From the NCBI GenBank assembly GCA_003279855.1, contig QCGO01000007.1, positions 1 through 64,000 on the forward strand: a stretch of DNA of 64,000 nucleotides, written 5' to 3'. How positions within the stretch are numbered: the stretch's first letter is position 1; every line of letters begins with the position of its first letter. The notes beneath the pieces were generated by a model that did no database searches, was not told the origin of the DNA, and was given only the letters and a program-made list of their open reading frames with translations. Position numbers and translations under genes: made by a program. The stretch comes from Prochlorococcus sp. AG-388-E21. GTDB taxonomy: Bacteria > Cyanobacteriota > Cyanobacteriia > PCC-6307 > Cyanobiaceae. Shown one piece after another: positions 51,285 through 61,327 of the stretch.

Positions 51285-51362
51285 TTTAATATTAAGATTG
51301 CTATGAGAACTATTTCTTACTATTTTATTATTTTTAAATAAGGTATTGTTTAAAGAAAGAAA

Positions 51363-52100
51363 TTGAAAAATGATGATTCAATATTAAAACAGTTTAGTGA
51401 TGATGCTTTTGATTTGAAATCACACTTAATGGAATTTTTATCTATCGAGGAGGGTGATTTAGATGGGTTCCTCGAAAACGCTAAGATGGATTTAGCTAAT
51501 CTTCATCCCGGGGGTAGTTTAAGTGAGGCTGAAGACTTTTATAAAGAAATTGTTGGAGATAAGCATTTGGCAGATTTGGCCGCTTGGCATATTTCAAGTA
51601 AGGATTATATTGCTGACACGTTAAAACTTCAGCAGAGATTTTCAAGAAATTTGGTCTTGGATTTTGGTGGAGGGATTGGTACTCATGCCTTAGCTAATGC
51701 TATGTCTACAAAGGTTAAGCATGTTTTTTTCGTTGATATTAATAAAACAAATAGAGATTTTGTTGAATATAGGGCTAAAAAACTTGGAGTGGACAATAAA
51801 CTCACGTTTTGTAAAACAATTCTGGAAACAAAAATATCTAGATTTGATACGATCGTATGCCTTGATGTATTAGAGCATTTATCTGATCCGGCTTTTTATC
51901 TTGATACCTTTCATAAAATAATGGGACCTAACTCAATTGGATTATTTAATTGGTACTTTTATAAAGGAGAAAATAATGAATATCCTTTTCACGTTGATGA
52001 TGAGCAAATTATTGAACAATTTTTTAAGACTCTACAATCAAAATTTGTAGAAGTTTTTCATCCTATTCTTATTACTACAAGATCCTATAAAAAGAATTAA
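51363..52100 (+). CDS. Class I S-adenosylmethionine-dependent methyltransferase
   Basis: A TTG start gives [23 protein letters not shown] motif I is [18 protein letters not shown] (about 98-115), motif [17 protein letters not shown], and motif [22 protein letters not shown] (about 161-180), as in small-molecule methyltransferases. The N-terminal 90 residues are an extra helical domain. The substrate is unknown. It is convergent with rpmA (overlap of four bases). Confidence 0.8.
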
Positions 52101-52357
52101 AGAACTACATTTACTCTTTTTCTGTTTCTTAAATTCCTTTTGATACTGTCAAAGCTCACAGTACCTTCTTTTAGTGCGAAAAGTGTATCATCCTTTCCTT
52201 TCCCAACGTTAATTCCTGGTAAAAAAGAAGTACCTCTTTGACGGATTATGATAGATCCTGCTGATACTTTTTCACCTCCATAAGCTTTAACGCCTAGTCT
52301 CTTAGAATTTGAATCTCTTCCATTTCTGGTTGATCCGGTACCTTTTTTATGTGCCAT
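52097..52357 (-). CDS. rpmA: 50S ribosomal protein L27
   Basis: The 86-residue protein begins [20 protein letters not shown], continues [22 protein letters not shown] and is L27 throughout. The N-terminus reaches the peptidyl-transferase centre. It follows rplU by nine bases in the standard L21-L27 operon. Confidence 0.98.
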
Positions 52358-52366
52358 TAGTAAAAA

Positions 52367-52807
52367 TTAGTTTTCTGGATTAGAGGCCTTTGGGCTAGTA
52401 CTCTTTTTTTTAACTTCAGTTTTTGAAGATGTTTTTGGAGTACTGTTTGCAATTGATATAGATTTTACCATAACTCTTGTGAGTTCTTGTCTGTGACCCA
52501 TTTTTCTACGTGTTTTCTTTTTAGGACGCATTTTATATACGATTATTTTCTTATCTCTCTTATGTGAAACAACTTCTAGTTCTATTTTTGCATTTTTTAC
52601 ATAAGGCTGACCAAGTGAAATATTATCTTTATCTTTTATAAGGAGAATTTTATCAATAGTAATTTTATCTTTTTCTTTAGCATTTAACCTGTCAATATCA
52701 TAATATTTATCAACCTCAAACCAAAATTGTTGGCCTGATGTCTCAGCTATTGCATACAAATTATCATTTTTTGCAGGATTTTCAGAAGTTTTTTTTGAAG
52801 AAGTCAT
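52367..52807 (-). CDS. rplU: 50S ribosomal protein L21
   Basis: The L21 core (YAIAETSGQQFWFEVDKYYD through MGHRQELTRVMVKSI) is flanked by extra N- and C-terminal Lys/Ser-rich tails, giving 146 residues against about 103 in most bacteria. The motif KMRPKKKTRRKMGHRQ is diagnostic. It binds 23S rRNA. It is the first gene of the rplU-rpmA operon, divergent from kaiB across 145 bases. Confidence 0.97.
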   Translation of the reverse strand: MTSSKKTSENPAKNDNLYAIAETSGQQFWFEVDKYYDIDRLNAKEKDKITIDKILLIKDKDNISLGQPYVKNAKIELEVVSHKRDKKIIVYKMRPKKKTRRKMGHRQELTRVMVKSISIANSTPKTSSKTEVKKKSTSPKASNPEN

Positions 52808-52952
52808 ATAATGAGGACGCCGATAGGCTCAAATATATTAATTTGATTAAGCCTGTTTAGCAGTCATGAATGTTTGTTTATTTTCTTATTTTATAGTGTA
52901 ATAAGTCAAGGTTTATTATTAAAACCTTTTATTAAACTTGGGGTGTTAACAA

Positions 52953-53276
52953 ATGGCGGCAAGAAAAACATATATTTTAAAACTTTACGTAGCAGGTAAT
53001 ACTCCCAATTCAATGAGGGCTTTGAATACTCTTAAAGAAATTCTAGAAAATGAATTTAAAGGAGTTTATGCTTTAAAAGTAATAGATGTTCTTAAACAAC
53101 CGCAACTTGCTGAAGAAGATAAGATTTTGGCAACCCCAACTCTTGCCAAGATTTTACCTCCTCCTGTTAGAAGAATAATTGGTGATTTATCAGATAGAGA
53201 GAAGGTTTTAATTGGATTAGATTTACTTTTTGATGAATTATCAGAGAGTGAATATAGTGGAGGTACAAAAACTTAA
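52953..53276 (+). CDS. kaiB: Circadian clock protein KaiB
   Basis: The 107-residue fold-switching thioredoxin-like protein begins [20 protein letters not shown] and contains the cis-proline region [20 protein letters not shown], typical of KaiB. It binds KaiC in the dephosphorylation phase. kaiC follows after 77 bases. There is no kaiA on either side, so the oscillator is the KaiBC-only type of Prochlorococcus. Confidence 0.97.
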   Translation: MAARKTYILKLYVAGNTPNSMRALNTLKEILENEFKGVYALKVIDVLKQPQLAEEDKILATPTLAKILPPPVRRIIGDLSDREKVLIGLDLLFDELSESEYSGGTKT

Positions 53277-53353
53277 TAAAAACTTTTATAATAAAACTTT
53301 TATAATTAAAAAATATATCAATATTTATAGAATAATTTTCCCGTTCAAAATCT

Positions 53354-54883
53354 ATGAAAGATAAAAAAATTAGTAAATCAATTAAAATGCAAGTCCAGAA
53401 AATACCTACTGGAATTGAGGGGTTTGATGATGTTTGTAGGGGAGGCTTGCCTGCCGCGAGAAGCACTCTTGTCAGTGGGACATCTGGAACTGGTAAAACT
53501 GTTTTTTCTCTACAATATTTACATCATGGTATTTGTAATTTTGATGAGCCAGGAATTTTTATTACCTTTGAAGAATCACCTTTAGATATTATTAGAAATG
53601 CAGCTAGCTTTGGTTGGGATTTACAGAAATTAATTGATCAAAATAAACTTTTTATTTTGGACGCTTCTCCTGATCCTGACGGTCAAGATGTTGCTGGTAA
53701 TTTTGATCTTTCAGGTTTGATTGAAAGGATTAGTTATGCGATTAGAAAATATAAAGCTAAGAGAGTAGCGATAGACTCAATAACCGCTGTGTTTCAGCAA
53801 TATGATGCTATTTATGTTGTTAGAAGAGAGATTTTTAGACTTATTGCGAGATTAAAAGAAATAGGAGTTACCACCGTAATGACGACAGAAAGAGTGGACG
53901 ATTATGGCCCAATAGCTCGTTATGGCGTTGAGGAATTTGTGTCTGATAATGTTGTACTACTTAGGAATGTTCTTGAGGCAGAGAAAAGAAGAAGAACTTT
54001 AGAAGTTTTAAAGTTGAGAGGCACAGTACATATGAAAGGAGAATTTCCCTTCACAATGGGAGATAATGGCATAATTGTTTTTGCCTTAGGAGCGATGAGA
54101 TTAACGCAAAGATCCTCAAATATAAGAATAAGTTCAGGAGTTAAAGATCTTGATGAAATGTGTGGAGGCGGTTATTTTCAGGATTCAATAATTCTGGCAA
54201 CCGGCGCAACTGGTACAGGTAAAACTATGCTCGTATCAAAGTTTATTGAAGATGCTTATAAAAATAAAGAAAGAGCAATACTTTTTGCCTATGAAGAATC
54301 TAGAGCTCAACTAAATAGAAATGCTACGAGTTGGGGAATAGATTTTGAAAAGATGGAAAATGACGGATTATTAAAAATTATTTGTGCGTACCCTGAATCA
54401 ACTGGTTTAGAAGATCATTTACAGATTATAAAATCGCAAATAAATGAATTTAAACCTAAGAGATTGGCAATAGACTCTCTCTCTGCATTGGCTAGAGGAG
54501 TGAGTTTGAATGCTTTTAGACAATTTGTAATTGGAGTTACTGGTTATTCAAAACAAGAAGAGATAGCAGGTTTTTTCACAAATACTGCCGAAGAATTTAT
54601 GGGAAGTCATTCTATTACCGACTCTCATATTTCAACTATCACAGATACGATATTGTTATTACAATACGTTGAAATTAAAGGGGAGATGGCTAGAGCCATA
54701 AATGTTTTTAAAATGAGAGGCTCATGGCATGATAAAAGGATAAGAGAATATATAATTACTGGCCAAGGCCCTGAAATAAAAGATTCATTTTCTAATTTCG
54801 AACAAATATTTAGCGGTGCACCTCATAGAGTTATTTCTGATCAGGGTATGCAAAACGTTTTTAAGGGAATTGAAAATAATTAG
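53354..54883 (+). CDS. kaiC: Circadian clock ATPase/kinase KaiC
   Basis: Two RecA-like domains are present. CI has the Walker A GTSGTGKT (42-49), and CII has GATGTGKT (284-291). The autophosphorylation pair Ser427-Thr428 in DSHISTITD corresponds to S431/T432 of Synechococcus KaiC. EES segments in both domains supply catalytic Glu residues. The 509-residue length is ten shorter than the Synechococcus protein, with N-terminal residues and the tip of the C-terminal A-loop/tail being the likely differences. The last four bases overlap the nblS stop on the other strand. Confidence 0.97.
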   Translation: MKDKKISKSIKMQVQKIPTGIEGFDDVCRGGLPAARSTLVSGTSGTGKTVFSLQYLHHGICNFDEPGIFITFEESPLDIIRNAASFGWDLQKLIDQNKLFILDASPDPDGQDVAGNFDLSGLIERISYAIRKYKAKRVAIDSITAVFQQYDAIYVVRREIFRLIARLKEIGVTTVMTTERVDDYGPIARYGVEEFVSDNVVLLRNVLEAEKRRRTLEVLKLRGTVHMKGEFPFTMGDNGIIVFALGAMRLTQRSSNIRISSGVKDLDEMCGGGYFQDSIILATGATGTGKTMLVSKFIEDAYKNKERAILFAYEESRAQLNRNATSWGIDFEKMENDGLLKIICAYPESTGLEDHLQIIKSQINEFKPKRLAIDSLSALARGVSLNAFRQFVIGVTGYSKQEEIAGFFTNTAEEFMGSHSITDSHISTITDTILLLQYVEIKGEMARAINVFKMRGSWHDKRIREYIITGQGPEIKDSFSNFEQIFSGAPHRVISDQGMQNVFKGIENN

Positions 54884-56949
54884 AATAATTCACTTACTTG
54901 GGAATCCGAAAAATTTTCTACATTACTAATTGTTTGAGCGAGCAATTCATCTTTATCAGATTGTTCTAGGGGTAAATCAAACCAAAATGTTGTGCCTATT
55001 CCTAGTTCGCTCGCCATTCGAATTTGACCACCATGTTTCTCAATTATTCCTCTAACAATTGATAATCCTAATCCTGTACCTTGTTCGGTATGGACAGCAT
55101 TTTCAACTCTATAAAAACGATCAAATATTTTCTCTTGGTCAGGTTGCGATATTCCTGAACCATTATCCGCTATCTCAATTCTTACTTTAGGTAAAGGTGA
55201 AACTAATTCACATTGAGGAGCCTCTTTATTGTTGTTCGGGGGAAAGGCTGGACATGAATCAGGCCAAGTATAAGCTCTAATTTTGAGAGTGCTATTTTTT
55301 GGACTGAATTTCAAACCATTACCTAGTAAATTGTCAAAAACTTGTAATAGCAAGTCGAAATTTCCAAGAATTGATGGGATATTTTCCTCGATATCATGTG
55401 CTAAGGAAACATTCTTTTCAGTAGCATTAAGTCTATAATTTCTAAGTGTTTGTTCAATAGCTGGTTTAATTTCCATAGGCTCTAATTGAATTATTTTACC
55501 TGATTCCAATCTTGATAAATCAAGTACATCATTAACTAGTCTTGTTAATCTATCAGTCTCTGAATTAGCGATACCCAAAAATTCAAGTTGTTCCTCATTA
55601 GAAAGTTGATCTTTTAAGTCATATAAAGTCTCTACATAACTTTTTATATTAAAAAGTGGTGTTCTTAGCTCATGAGAAACATTACTTATAAATCTATTTT
55701 GTGCAGCATTAAGTTCAACTTCTCTTGTTAAATCTTGAATTGTCACTGCAATTCCTTTTAATTCAACTTTATTTGTATCCAAAACGGATTGTAAAACAAT
55801 TCTTAGAGTCCTTGCAGGTTCGCCCAAGCTGCACCTCAAATCATCATTTTCCTTTTCTCTTTTTAAAATTGATTCTATATTTGTATGTAAGTCATTAGAT
55901 AAAATTTCAGGAATTTCATTTAAAAGATATTTACCTTCTAAGAATCTTCCTTCCCAACGAAATAGTCTTTTTGCTGTGGGATTAGTTAGAACTATTTTGC
56001 CTTTGGAGTCCAACAGTATTGCACCATCTGCCATTTTAGCTATCAGGGACTGCTGCTTTATCTGAGCAGCTTTAAGCTCTTCAATATTTGCCTCATCGTA
56101 ATTCTCTAGTTGAGAAGCCATCCGGTTAAAACCTGTAAGTAGTTCTCCTAGATCACCAGTCATCGGTAAAGAGATCCTAGATTTGAAATTGCCTTTTGAA
56201 ATTTCTCTAACACCCTTTACTAATTCTCTTACAGGCCTAGTAATGGTTAATGCATTAAATACTGCTCCAAGTATCACTAAAACCCAAATAGAAATAAAAA
56301 CTGCTATTGTTACTTCTCTAGTTAATGCAGCACTAGACAAAGCCTTTTTGTTAGGTGTAACTCCCAAAGCTAATGTTCCTAGATACTTACCTTTCCACAA
56401 CATTGGTACAAATACATCTGTAACTTGTCCTTGAGGGGTGGCATGCTGTCTTACTAAAGGAAATTGAGGTCTCTTCTTTAATTCTGATGGTAACTTTAAT
56501 CTTCTAGTTAATTGAAATTGGTTATCTGAACTTGTAGGTGTAGCACTAATTGGAATTCCAAGTTGAACAATATCTTCAGCATCAGTAAAAAAAATATAAC
56601 GTAAATTTCTACTTGATCTCCAAAACTTTTCTGCAACATTAGATATCTCTTTCTTTTGATTATTTGCAACTAGTTCAGTAACATTACCTGATAGTAGAAG
56701 TCCTAGATCTCGTGCGTATCTTGTGTCATTCATACCAGCATCTCTTTGAATACTATTAAGAGCAAAAAATGTTATGCCAGTCATTAAAAGACTCACAACA
56801 AGAGTTGCTATAGCTAATAGTTTTGTTCTTAAACTAAAACCACTCCACCAAGTTAAAACTCTGTTTGACCAGTGGTCAGGACTATTATCATCAATCAATT
56901 TTTCTGAAGGTGTAAGTTTTGTCTTATTAGGCTCTTTGCTTTCTATCAT
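54880..56949 (-). CDS. nblS: NblS/Hik33-type membrane sensor histidine kinase
   Basis: Two membrane helices (about 43-65 and 213-236) flank a periplasmic part. A HAMP domain (about 237-285) and a PAS domain (about 300-405) follow. The HisKA motif has the phosphorylated His426 in VSHELRTPL, and the HATPase has DNGSGISQPDQEKIFDRFYR. The 689-residue architecture (HAMP-PAS-HisKA-HATPase) is that of NblS/DspA, which through RpaB controls high-light genes such as hli. Its start overlaps the purD stop (ATGA). Confidence 0.93.
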   Translation of the reverse strand: MIESKEPNKTKLTPSEKLIDDNSPDHWSNRVLTWWSGFSLRTKLLAIATLVVSLLMTGITFFALNSIQRDAGMNDTRYARDLGLLLSGNVTELVANNQKKEISNVAEKFWRSSRNLRYIFFTDAEDIVQLGIPISATPTSSDNQFQLTRRLKLPSELKKRPQFPLVRQHATPQGQVTDVFVPMLWKGKYLGTLALGVTPNKKALSSAALTREVTIAVFISIWVLVILGAVFNALTITRPVRELVKGVREISKGNFKSRISLPMTGDLGELLTGFNRMASQLENYDEANIEELKAAQIKQQSLIAKMADGAILLDSKGKIVLTNPTAKRLFRWEGRFLEGKYLLNEIPEILSNDLHTNIESILKREKENDDLRCSLGEPARTLRIVLQSVLDTNKVELKGIAVTIQDLTREVELNAAQNRFISNVSHELRTPLFNIKSYVETLYDLKDQLSNEEQLEFLGIANSETDRLTRLVNDVLDLSRLESGKIIQLEPMEIKPAIEQTLRNYRLNATEKNVSLAHDIEENIPSILGNFDLLLQVFDNLLGNGLKFSPKNSTLKIRAYTWPDSCPAFPPNNNKEAPQCELVSPLPKVRIEIADNGSGISQPDQEKIFDRFYRVENAVHTEQGTGLGLSIVRGIIEKHGGQIRMASELGIGTTFWFDLPLEQSDKDELLAQTISNVENFSDSQVSELF

Positions 56950-58286
56950 TTAGTTGTCCTCTCAGCAATTTTTTTTATTCTGACTTGATGACCAATATCT
57001 TTTCTATAATAGATACCGGCAAAACTTATTTCTTTTAAATTCTTGTAAGCCTTTTCAAAAACCTTATTAAAATCTTTGCCTTGACAAACAATACTAAGAA
57101 CTCTCCCTCCATCTGTAATAAATTCACCTTTGGAATTTAAAGATGTTCCTGAATCGAAGATTTGACAATCTTCAAAGTCAATATTGCCGTAATTAATTGG
57201 ATAGCCTTTTTCATAATTATGAGGATAACCTTTGGAAGTAGCAATTACACAACCGCTGAATTTATTCGACATTTTAATTTTTTCGTTTCCGAGAAGATTA
57301 CCCTTGGCACATTTTTGTAAAAGACTCACAAAGTCTTTGTCCATTAAAGGCATTATTGTTTGGCATTCAGGATCGCCAAATCTGCAGTTATATTCTATAA
57401 CTTTTGGACCTGATTTTGTGATCATTAATCCAAAATATAAAACCCCTTTGTAGTCGATTTTCTTCCTCAACAATGAATCAATTGTAGGTTCAATTATTTC
57501 CTTGGTAATACTTTTAAGAAGACTTTTTGTCATCAATGGAGTAGGAGAATAAGCTCCCATACCTCCTGTATTAGGCCCTTTATCATTCTCATTAAGTCGT
57601 TTATGATCTTGAGCCGTAGGAAGTAAAACATATTTCTTTCCATCGCAAAGAGCAAAAACTGATACTTCTGGACCCTCAATTTTTTCTTCCAAAACAACTA
57701 TCTCGCCAGCATCACCAAATTTCCCCTTAAATATTTCTTCCGTAGCATTTATAGATGCTTCTTTTGATTCAGGGATGAAAACCCCTTTCCCTGAAGCTAA
57801 TCCGTCAGCTTTTACTACTAATGGATTTGGAGATGTAAAGATAATTTCTTTTGCTTCCTTTAATGACTTAACTTTCCAAGAATTTGCAGTAGGAATATTT
57901 GCGTCTTTCATAAACTCCTTTGCCCAAGATTTACTTGATTCTAATTTTGCTCCATCTGAACCAGGACCAAACACATCAAAACTATTTCTCCGAAGAACAT
58001 CCCCTAAGCCCTCTGCTAAAGGTGTCTCTGGTCCTATTACCACTAAGTCAATATTTAGATATTTTAGTTTCGAGGTTAATTCTTTAATATTATTTAAATC
58101 TAAATTAATTCTCTCAGATTTATTTATTTTTTTTGAACCAGCATTACCTGGGAGTAGATAAATTTTCTTGATTAAGTCATTTTTTTGAATAGCCCATGCT
58201 AATGCATTTTCTCGACCACCATTACCAATTATTAAAATATTTTCTAATTTATTAGAAGTTTTAGTGTTGATTGTATTAATACTCAT
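56946..58286 (-). CDS. purD: Phosphoribosylamine--glycine ligase
   Basis: The second step of purine synthesis. An N-terminal domain begins ILIIGNGGRENALAWAI, an ATP-grasp domain follows (VKADGLASGKGVFIPESKEA, about 160-180; NTGGMGAYSP; YNCRFGDPECQTIMPL), and a C-terminal domain ends the protein. The 446 residues fit PurD. It overlaps nblS by four bases, coupling a biosynthetic gene to the light-stress kinase, an order conserved in the genus as I recall. Confidence 0.96.
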   Translation of the reverse strand: MSINTINTKTSNKLENILIIGNGGRENALAWAIQKNDLIKKIYLLPGNAGSKKINKSERINLDLNNIKELTSKLKYLNIDLVVIGPETPLAEGLGDVLRRNSFDVFGPGSDGAKLESSKSWAKEFMKDANIPTANSWKVKSLKEAKEIIFTSPNPLVVKADGLASGKGVFIPESKEASINATEEIFKGKFGDAGEIVVLEEKIEGPEVSVFALCDGKKYVLLPTAQDHKRLNENDKGPNTGGMGAYSPTPLMTKSLLKSITKEIIEPTIDSLLRKKIDYKGVLYFGLMITKSGPKVIEYNCRFGDPECQTIMPLMDKDFVSLLQKCAKGNLLGNEKIKMSNKFSGCVIATSKGYPHNYEKGYPINYGNIDFEDCQIFDSGTSLNSKGEFITDGGRVLSIVCQGKDFNKVFEKAYKNLKEISFAGIYYRKDIGHQVRIKKIAERTTK

Positions 58287-58418
58287 GAAGGGGTTGTTTA
58301 TATATAATAAAGTTTGAAATGAAATTCAATTAAAATAGATTTTTTAGTCTATTAAACATTTCTATTGCTAGCAAATAAATCAATTATATTCTATTTTTAG
58401 TTCTCAAAGGGGTTTTTA

Positions 58419-59147
58419 ATGAATAGCAAATTAAAGTTTATTTATGAAGGTAAAGCAAAAAAAATATTTGCTTATGAGGATTCAGATAAAATAATAATTG
58501 AATTCAAAGATGATGCCACAGCTTTTAATGCTTTGAAGAAAGCTAAGTTTGAGGGCAAAGGGGAATTGAATTGTCTTATAAGTTCAAAAATATTTGAGTT
58601 TCTTATAAAAAACAACATACCAACCCATTACATTGGGCTCAAAAATAATTATTCAATGATCGCTCAAAAAATAAAAATCATTCCCCTTGAAGTTGTTCTT
58701 AGAAATACCGCATATGGATCTCTGTGTAAACAGACTACAATCAAGCCAGGATCAGTTTTGGAAAGACCCTTGATTGATTATTATCTTAAGAATGATACTC
58801 TTAATGATCCTCTCCTAACAAAAGATAGAATTAATTTATTGAAGATAATTGATAATGAGGAACTGGAATTTATAAGTAATATGACATTAAAGATTAATAA
58901 ACTTCTCAAAACATTCTTTTATAATATCAAATTAGATCTTGTGGATTTTAAATTAGAGTTTGGTTATAATTCTGATGGGCAAATTGTTCTAGGCGATGAG
59001 ATCAGTCCTGATAATTGCAGATTATGGGATCTTAATCAAAAAAATGGTACTATAGTAAGCCTTGATAAAGATAGATTTAGAAATGATTTAGGTGGCTTTA
59101 TTGAAGCTTATAGTGAAATTAATAAAAGAATAAATAATTTTATTTAA
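58419..59147 (+). CDS. purC: Phosphoribosylaminoimidazole-succinocarboxamide synthase
   Basis: SAICAR synthase of purine synthesis. FIYEGKAKKIFAYEDSDKII begins the ATP-binding part, then EFKDDATAFNALKK, VVLRNTAYGSLCK, and LVDFKLEFGYNSDGQIVLGD with catalytic acids, and DEISPDNCRLWD. The 242-residue length is usual. It is divergent from purD across 132 bases, suggesting shared purine-responsive control. Confidence 0.96.
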   Translation: MNSKLKFIYEGKAKKIFAYEDSDKIIIEFKDDATAFNALKKAKFEGKGELNCLISSKIFEFLIKNNIPTHYIGLKNNYSMIAQKIKIIPLEVVLRNTAYGSLCKQTTIKPGSVLERPLIDYYLKNDTLNDPLLTKDRINLLKIIDNEELEFISNMTLKINKLLKTFFYNIKLDLVDFKLEFGYNSDGQIVLGDEISPDNCRLWDLNQKNGTIVSLDKDRFRNDLGGFIEAYSEINKRINNFI

Positions 59148-59185
59148 TTCAAACGACTCTTCATCTATCTAGTTTTTAAAATATT

Positions 59186-61327
59186 ATGCAAAAAAATCTT
59201 CCAAAATTTACAAAAGCTTTTGCAAGCATAGCTTGTTTTTCTTTTATTTTGATTTCAAATAATGCAGAATTAGCAGCTAGGTATTTGCTTAATAAAGAAG
59301 GAGAATTTAAAAAAATTAAAATCAATAATAATACAAATCAATACTTAAATGATCCGATATCAGCTTTTAATTTTGTGAAAAAGAATAATACGTTAATAGT
59401 AGATAACGGTGAAAGAGATTCTGATGAGAATGTTCTCATTTCAGAAATAATTATTGAAGGATGGGAAAATCATCCTGAAGGTAGAAAGTTGGAGTTAGCC
59501 GCTTATGATTCTATGACTATCAAGCCTGGAAGCGTTGTTAATAATAAAGAATTAAATAATGATTTAAATTCTATCTATGCCAGTGGTTGGTTCTCAGGGG
59601 TAAAGATTAAGTCTCAAGACGGTCCACTAGGAGTGAAGCTTATAGTTAGCGTTGTGCCTAATCCAATCCTGAAAAAAGTCAAAATTAATCCGAAAAATGC
59701 AATTATTCCTAATGAATTTGTGAATAATATTTTTACTGAGGATTATGGAACCACTCTGAATTTAAGTGAACTTCAAAATAGAATAAAGTTGATTAAAAAA
59801 TGGTACACAGAAAAGGGTTATTCTCTTTCAAGAATAAATGGTCCTGAAAGAATCTTTGGTGATGGAGTTGTCATTTTAAATGTAGAAGAAGGAATAGTTT
59901 CTGATATTGAATTAAGGTTTATGGGATCAGATGGAGAATCTATTGTGGATGGGAAACCTAGGAAAGGCAAAACAAAAGATTGGGTCATAAAGAGAGAATT
60001 GAAGACAGTCCCAGGCTCTATATTTAATAGAAAAATATTAGAAGCCGATATAAAGAGACTTTATGCCACATCTCTGTTTGATGATATCAAAGTTTCTCTT
60101 GGTCCGGATAATAAAAATCCTGGAAAAGTTTTAATTTTTTTAGATTTGAGTGAGCAAAGAACAGGTTCCCTAACAGGTGGTCTAGGGTACAGTAATAGTT
60201 CTGGTATCTTTGCACAAATTGGATTGTCAGAAACTAATGCTTTAGGAAGAGCATGGTCAACAAATATCAACCTTAATTTTGGCGAATACTCAACAACTTA
60301 TAACTTTTCTTTATCTGACCCTTGGATAAAGGGAGATAAATATAAAACTTCTTTTAGGACAAATGTGTTTTTAAGTCGAGATTATCCTCAAGAATTTAAA
60401 AGTGAAAATAATGGAAGAATTTATGCTGTCGATGATACTACCTCTGAGAGTACAGATTCTTTCTCATCAATAGTTCTAGAAAAAACAGGAGGTGGATTCT
60501 CATTCTCAAGGCCTCTTAACGGTGGAGATCCTTTTAAAGAAACAAAATGGAGAGTTCTTGCAGGAATGAATTTTAAACAAGTAAAAATGATTGATAGTGA
60601 CGGAAATAAAAAACCTTATGGAACTAAAAAACCAACAACCGCAAATATAAGTGAAATTATTTGTATTGGGTATACACCTAAAGATGGTTCATGCCCTGAT
60701 AAAAATACATTAGTTAGTTTTATTGGCTCAACTACAAGAAATAATTTTAATAATTCGGTTAATCCAACTTCAGGAAATAAATTAAGTTTTGGTAGTGAAC
60801 AATTTATTTCAATGGGAAATAACTCTCCGACTTTTAATAGAATACGAGCTGCATATGCATTTTTCATCCCAACAAAATTGATTAATCTTACTAAAGGATG
60901 TAAGTCCAGTGAGGTTGTTAATAGTGATTGTCCTCAAACTATTGGATTCGAATTTAAAGCTGGAACAATTATTGGGGATTTACCTCTTTATGAAGCATTT
61001 TGTATGGGAGGTTCTTCCTCTGTGAGAGGTTGGAGCTCGTGTGATCTTTCTGTAAGTAAAAGTTTTGTGGAAGCAACTGCTGAATACCGGTTCCCCGTCT
61101 GGAGAATGATATCAGGGGCTTTATTCGCTGATTTTGGAAGTGATTTAGGGTCCCAGAATAACGTCCCAGGTAAACCAGGTAAACTATTAGAAAAATCGGG
61201 TTCTGGTTATTCTCTCGGAGGAGGGGTCGGTATTAAGACACCAATTGGACCTCTAAGATTGGATGTCGCCAGTAAAGACTTAAGTGGTGATTGGAGATAT
61301 AATCTCGGAGTTGGATGGAAATTTTAA
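59186..61327 (+). CDS. bamA: BamA/Omp85 outer-membrane assembly protein
   Basis: A signal-like N-terminus (about 8-32) is followed by POTRA domains (about 85-325; residues such as EIIIEGWENHPEGR, GDGVVILNVEEGIVSDIELR, RTGSLTGGLGYSNS) and a C-terminal 16-stranded barrel (about 340-713) with the conserved GGSSSVRGW motif and a final GVGWKF. It inserts beta-barrel proteins in the outer membrane; the plant relative is Toc75. It is 713 residues. lpxC begins immediately at its stop. Confidence 0.93.
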   Translation: MQKNLPKFTKAFASIACFSFILISNNAELAARYLLNKEGEFKKIKINNNTNQYLNDPISAFNFVKKNNTLIVDNGERDSDENVLISEIIIEGWENHPEGRKLELAAYDSMTIKPGSVVNNKELNNDLNSIYASGWFSGVKIKSQDGPLGVKLIVSVVPNPILKKVKINPKNAIIPNEFVNNIFTEDYGTTLNLSELQNRIKLIKKWYTEKGYSLSRINGPERIFGDGVVILNVEEGIVSDIELRFMGSDGESIVDGKPRKGKTKDWVIKRELKTVPGSIFNRKILEADIKRLYATSLFDDIKVSLGPDNKNPGKVLIFLDLSEQRTGSLTGGLGYSNSSGIFAQIGLSETNALGRAWSTNINLNFGEYSTTYNFSLSDPWIKGDKYKTSFRTNVFLSRDYPQEFKSENNGRIYAVDDTTSESTDSFSSIVLEKTGGGFSFSRPLNGGDPFKETKWRVLAGMNFKQVKMIDSDGNKKPYGTKKPTTANISEIICIGYTPKDGSCPDKNTLVSFIGSTTRNNFNNSVNPTSGNKLSFGSEQFISMGNNSPTFNRIRAAYAFFIPTKLINLTKGCKSSEVVNSDCPQTIGFEFKAGTIIGDLPLYEAFCMGGSSSVRGWSSCDLSVSKSFVEATAEYRFPVWRMISGALFADFGSDLGSQNNVPGKPGKLLEKSGSGYSLGGGVGIKTPIGPLRLDVASKDLSGDWRYNLGVGWKF

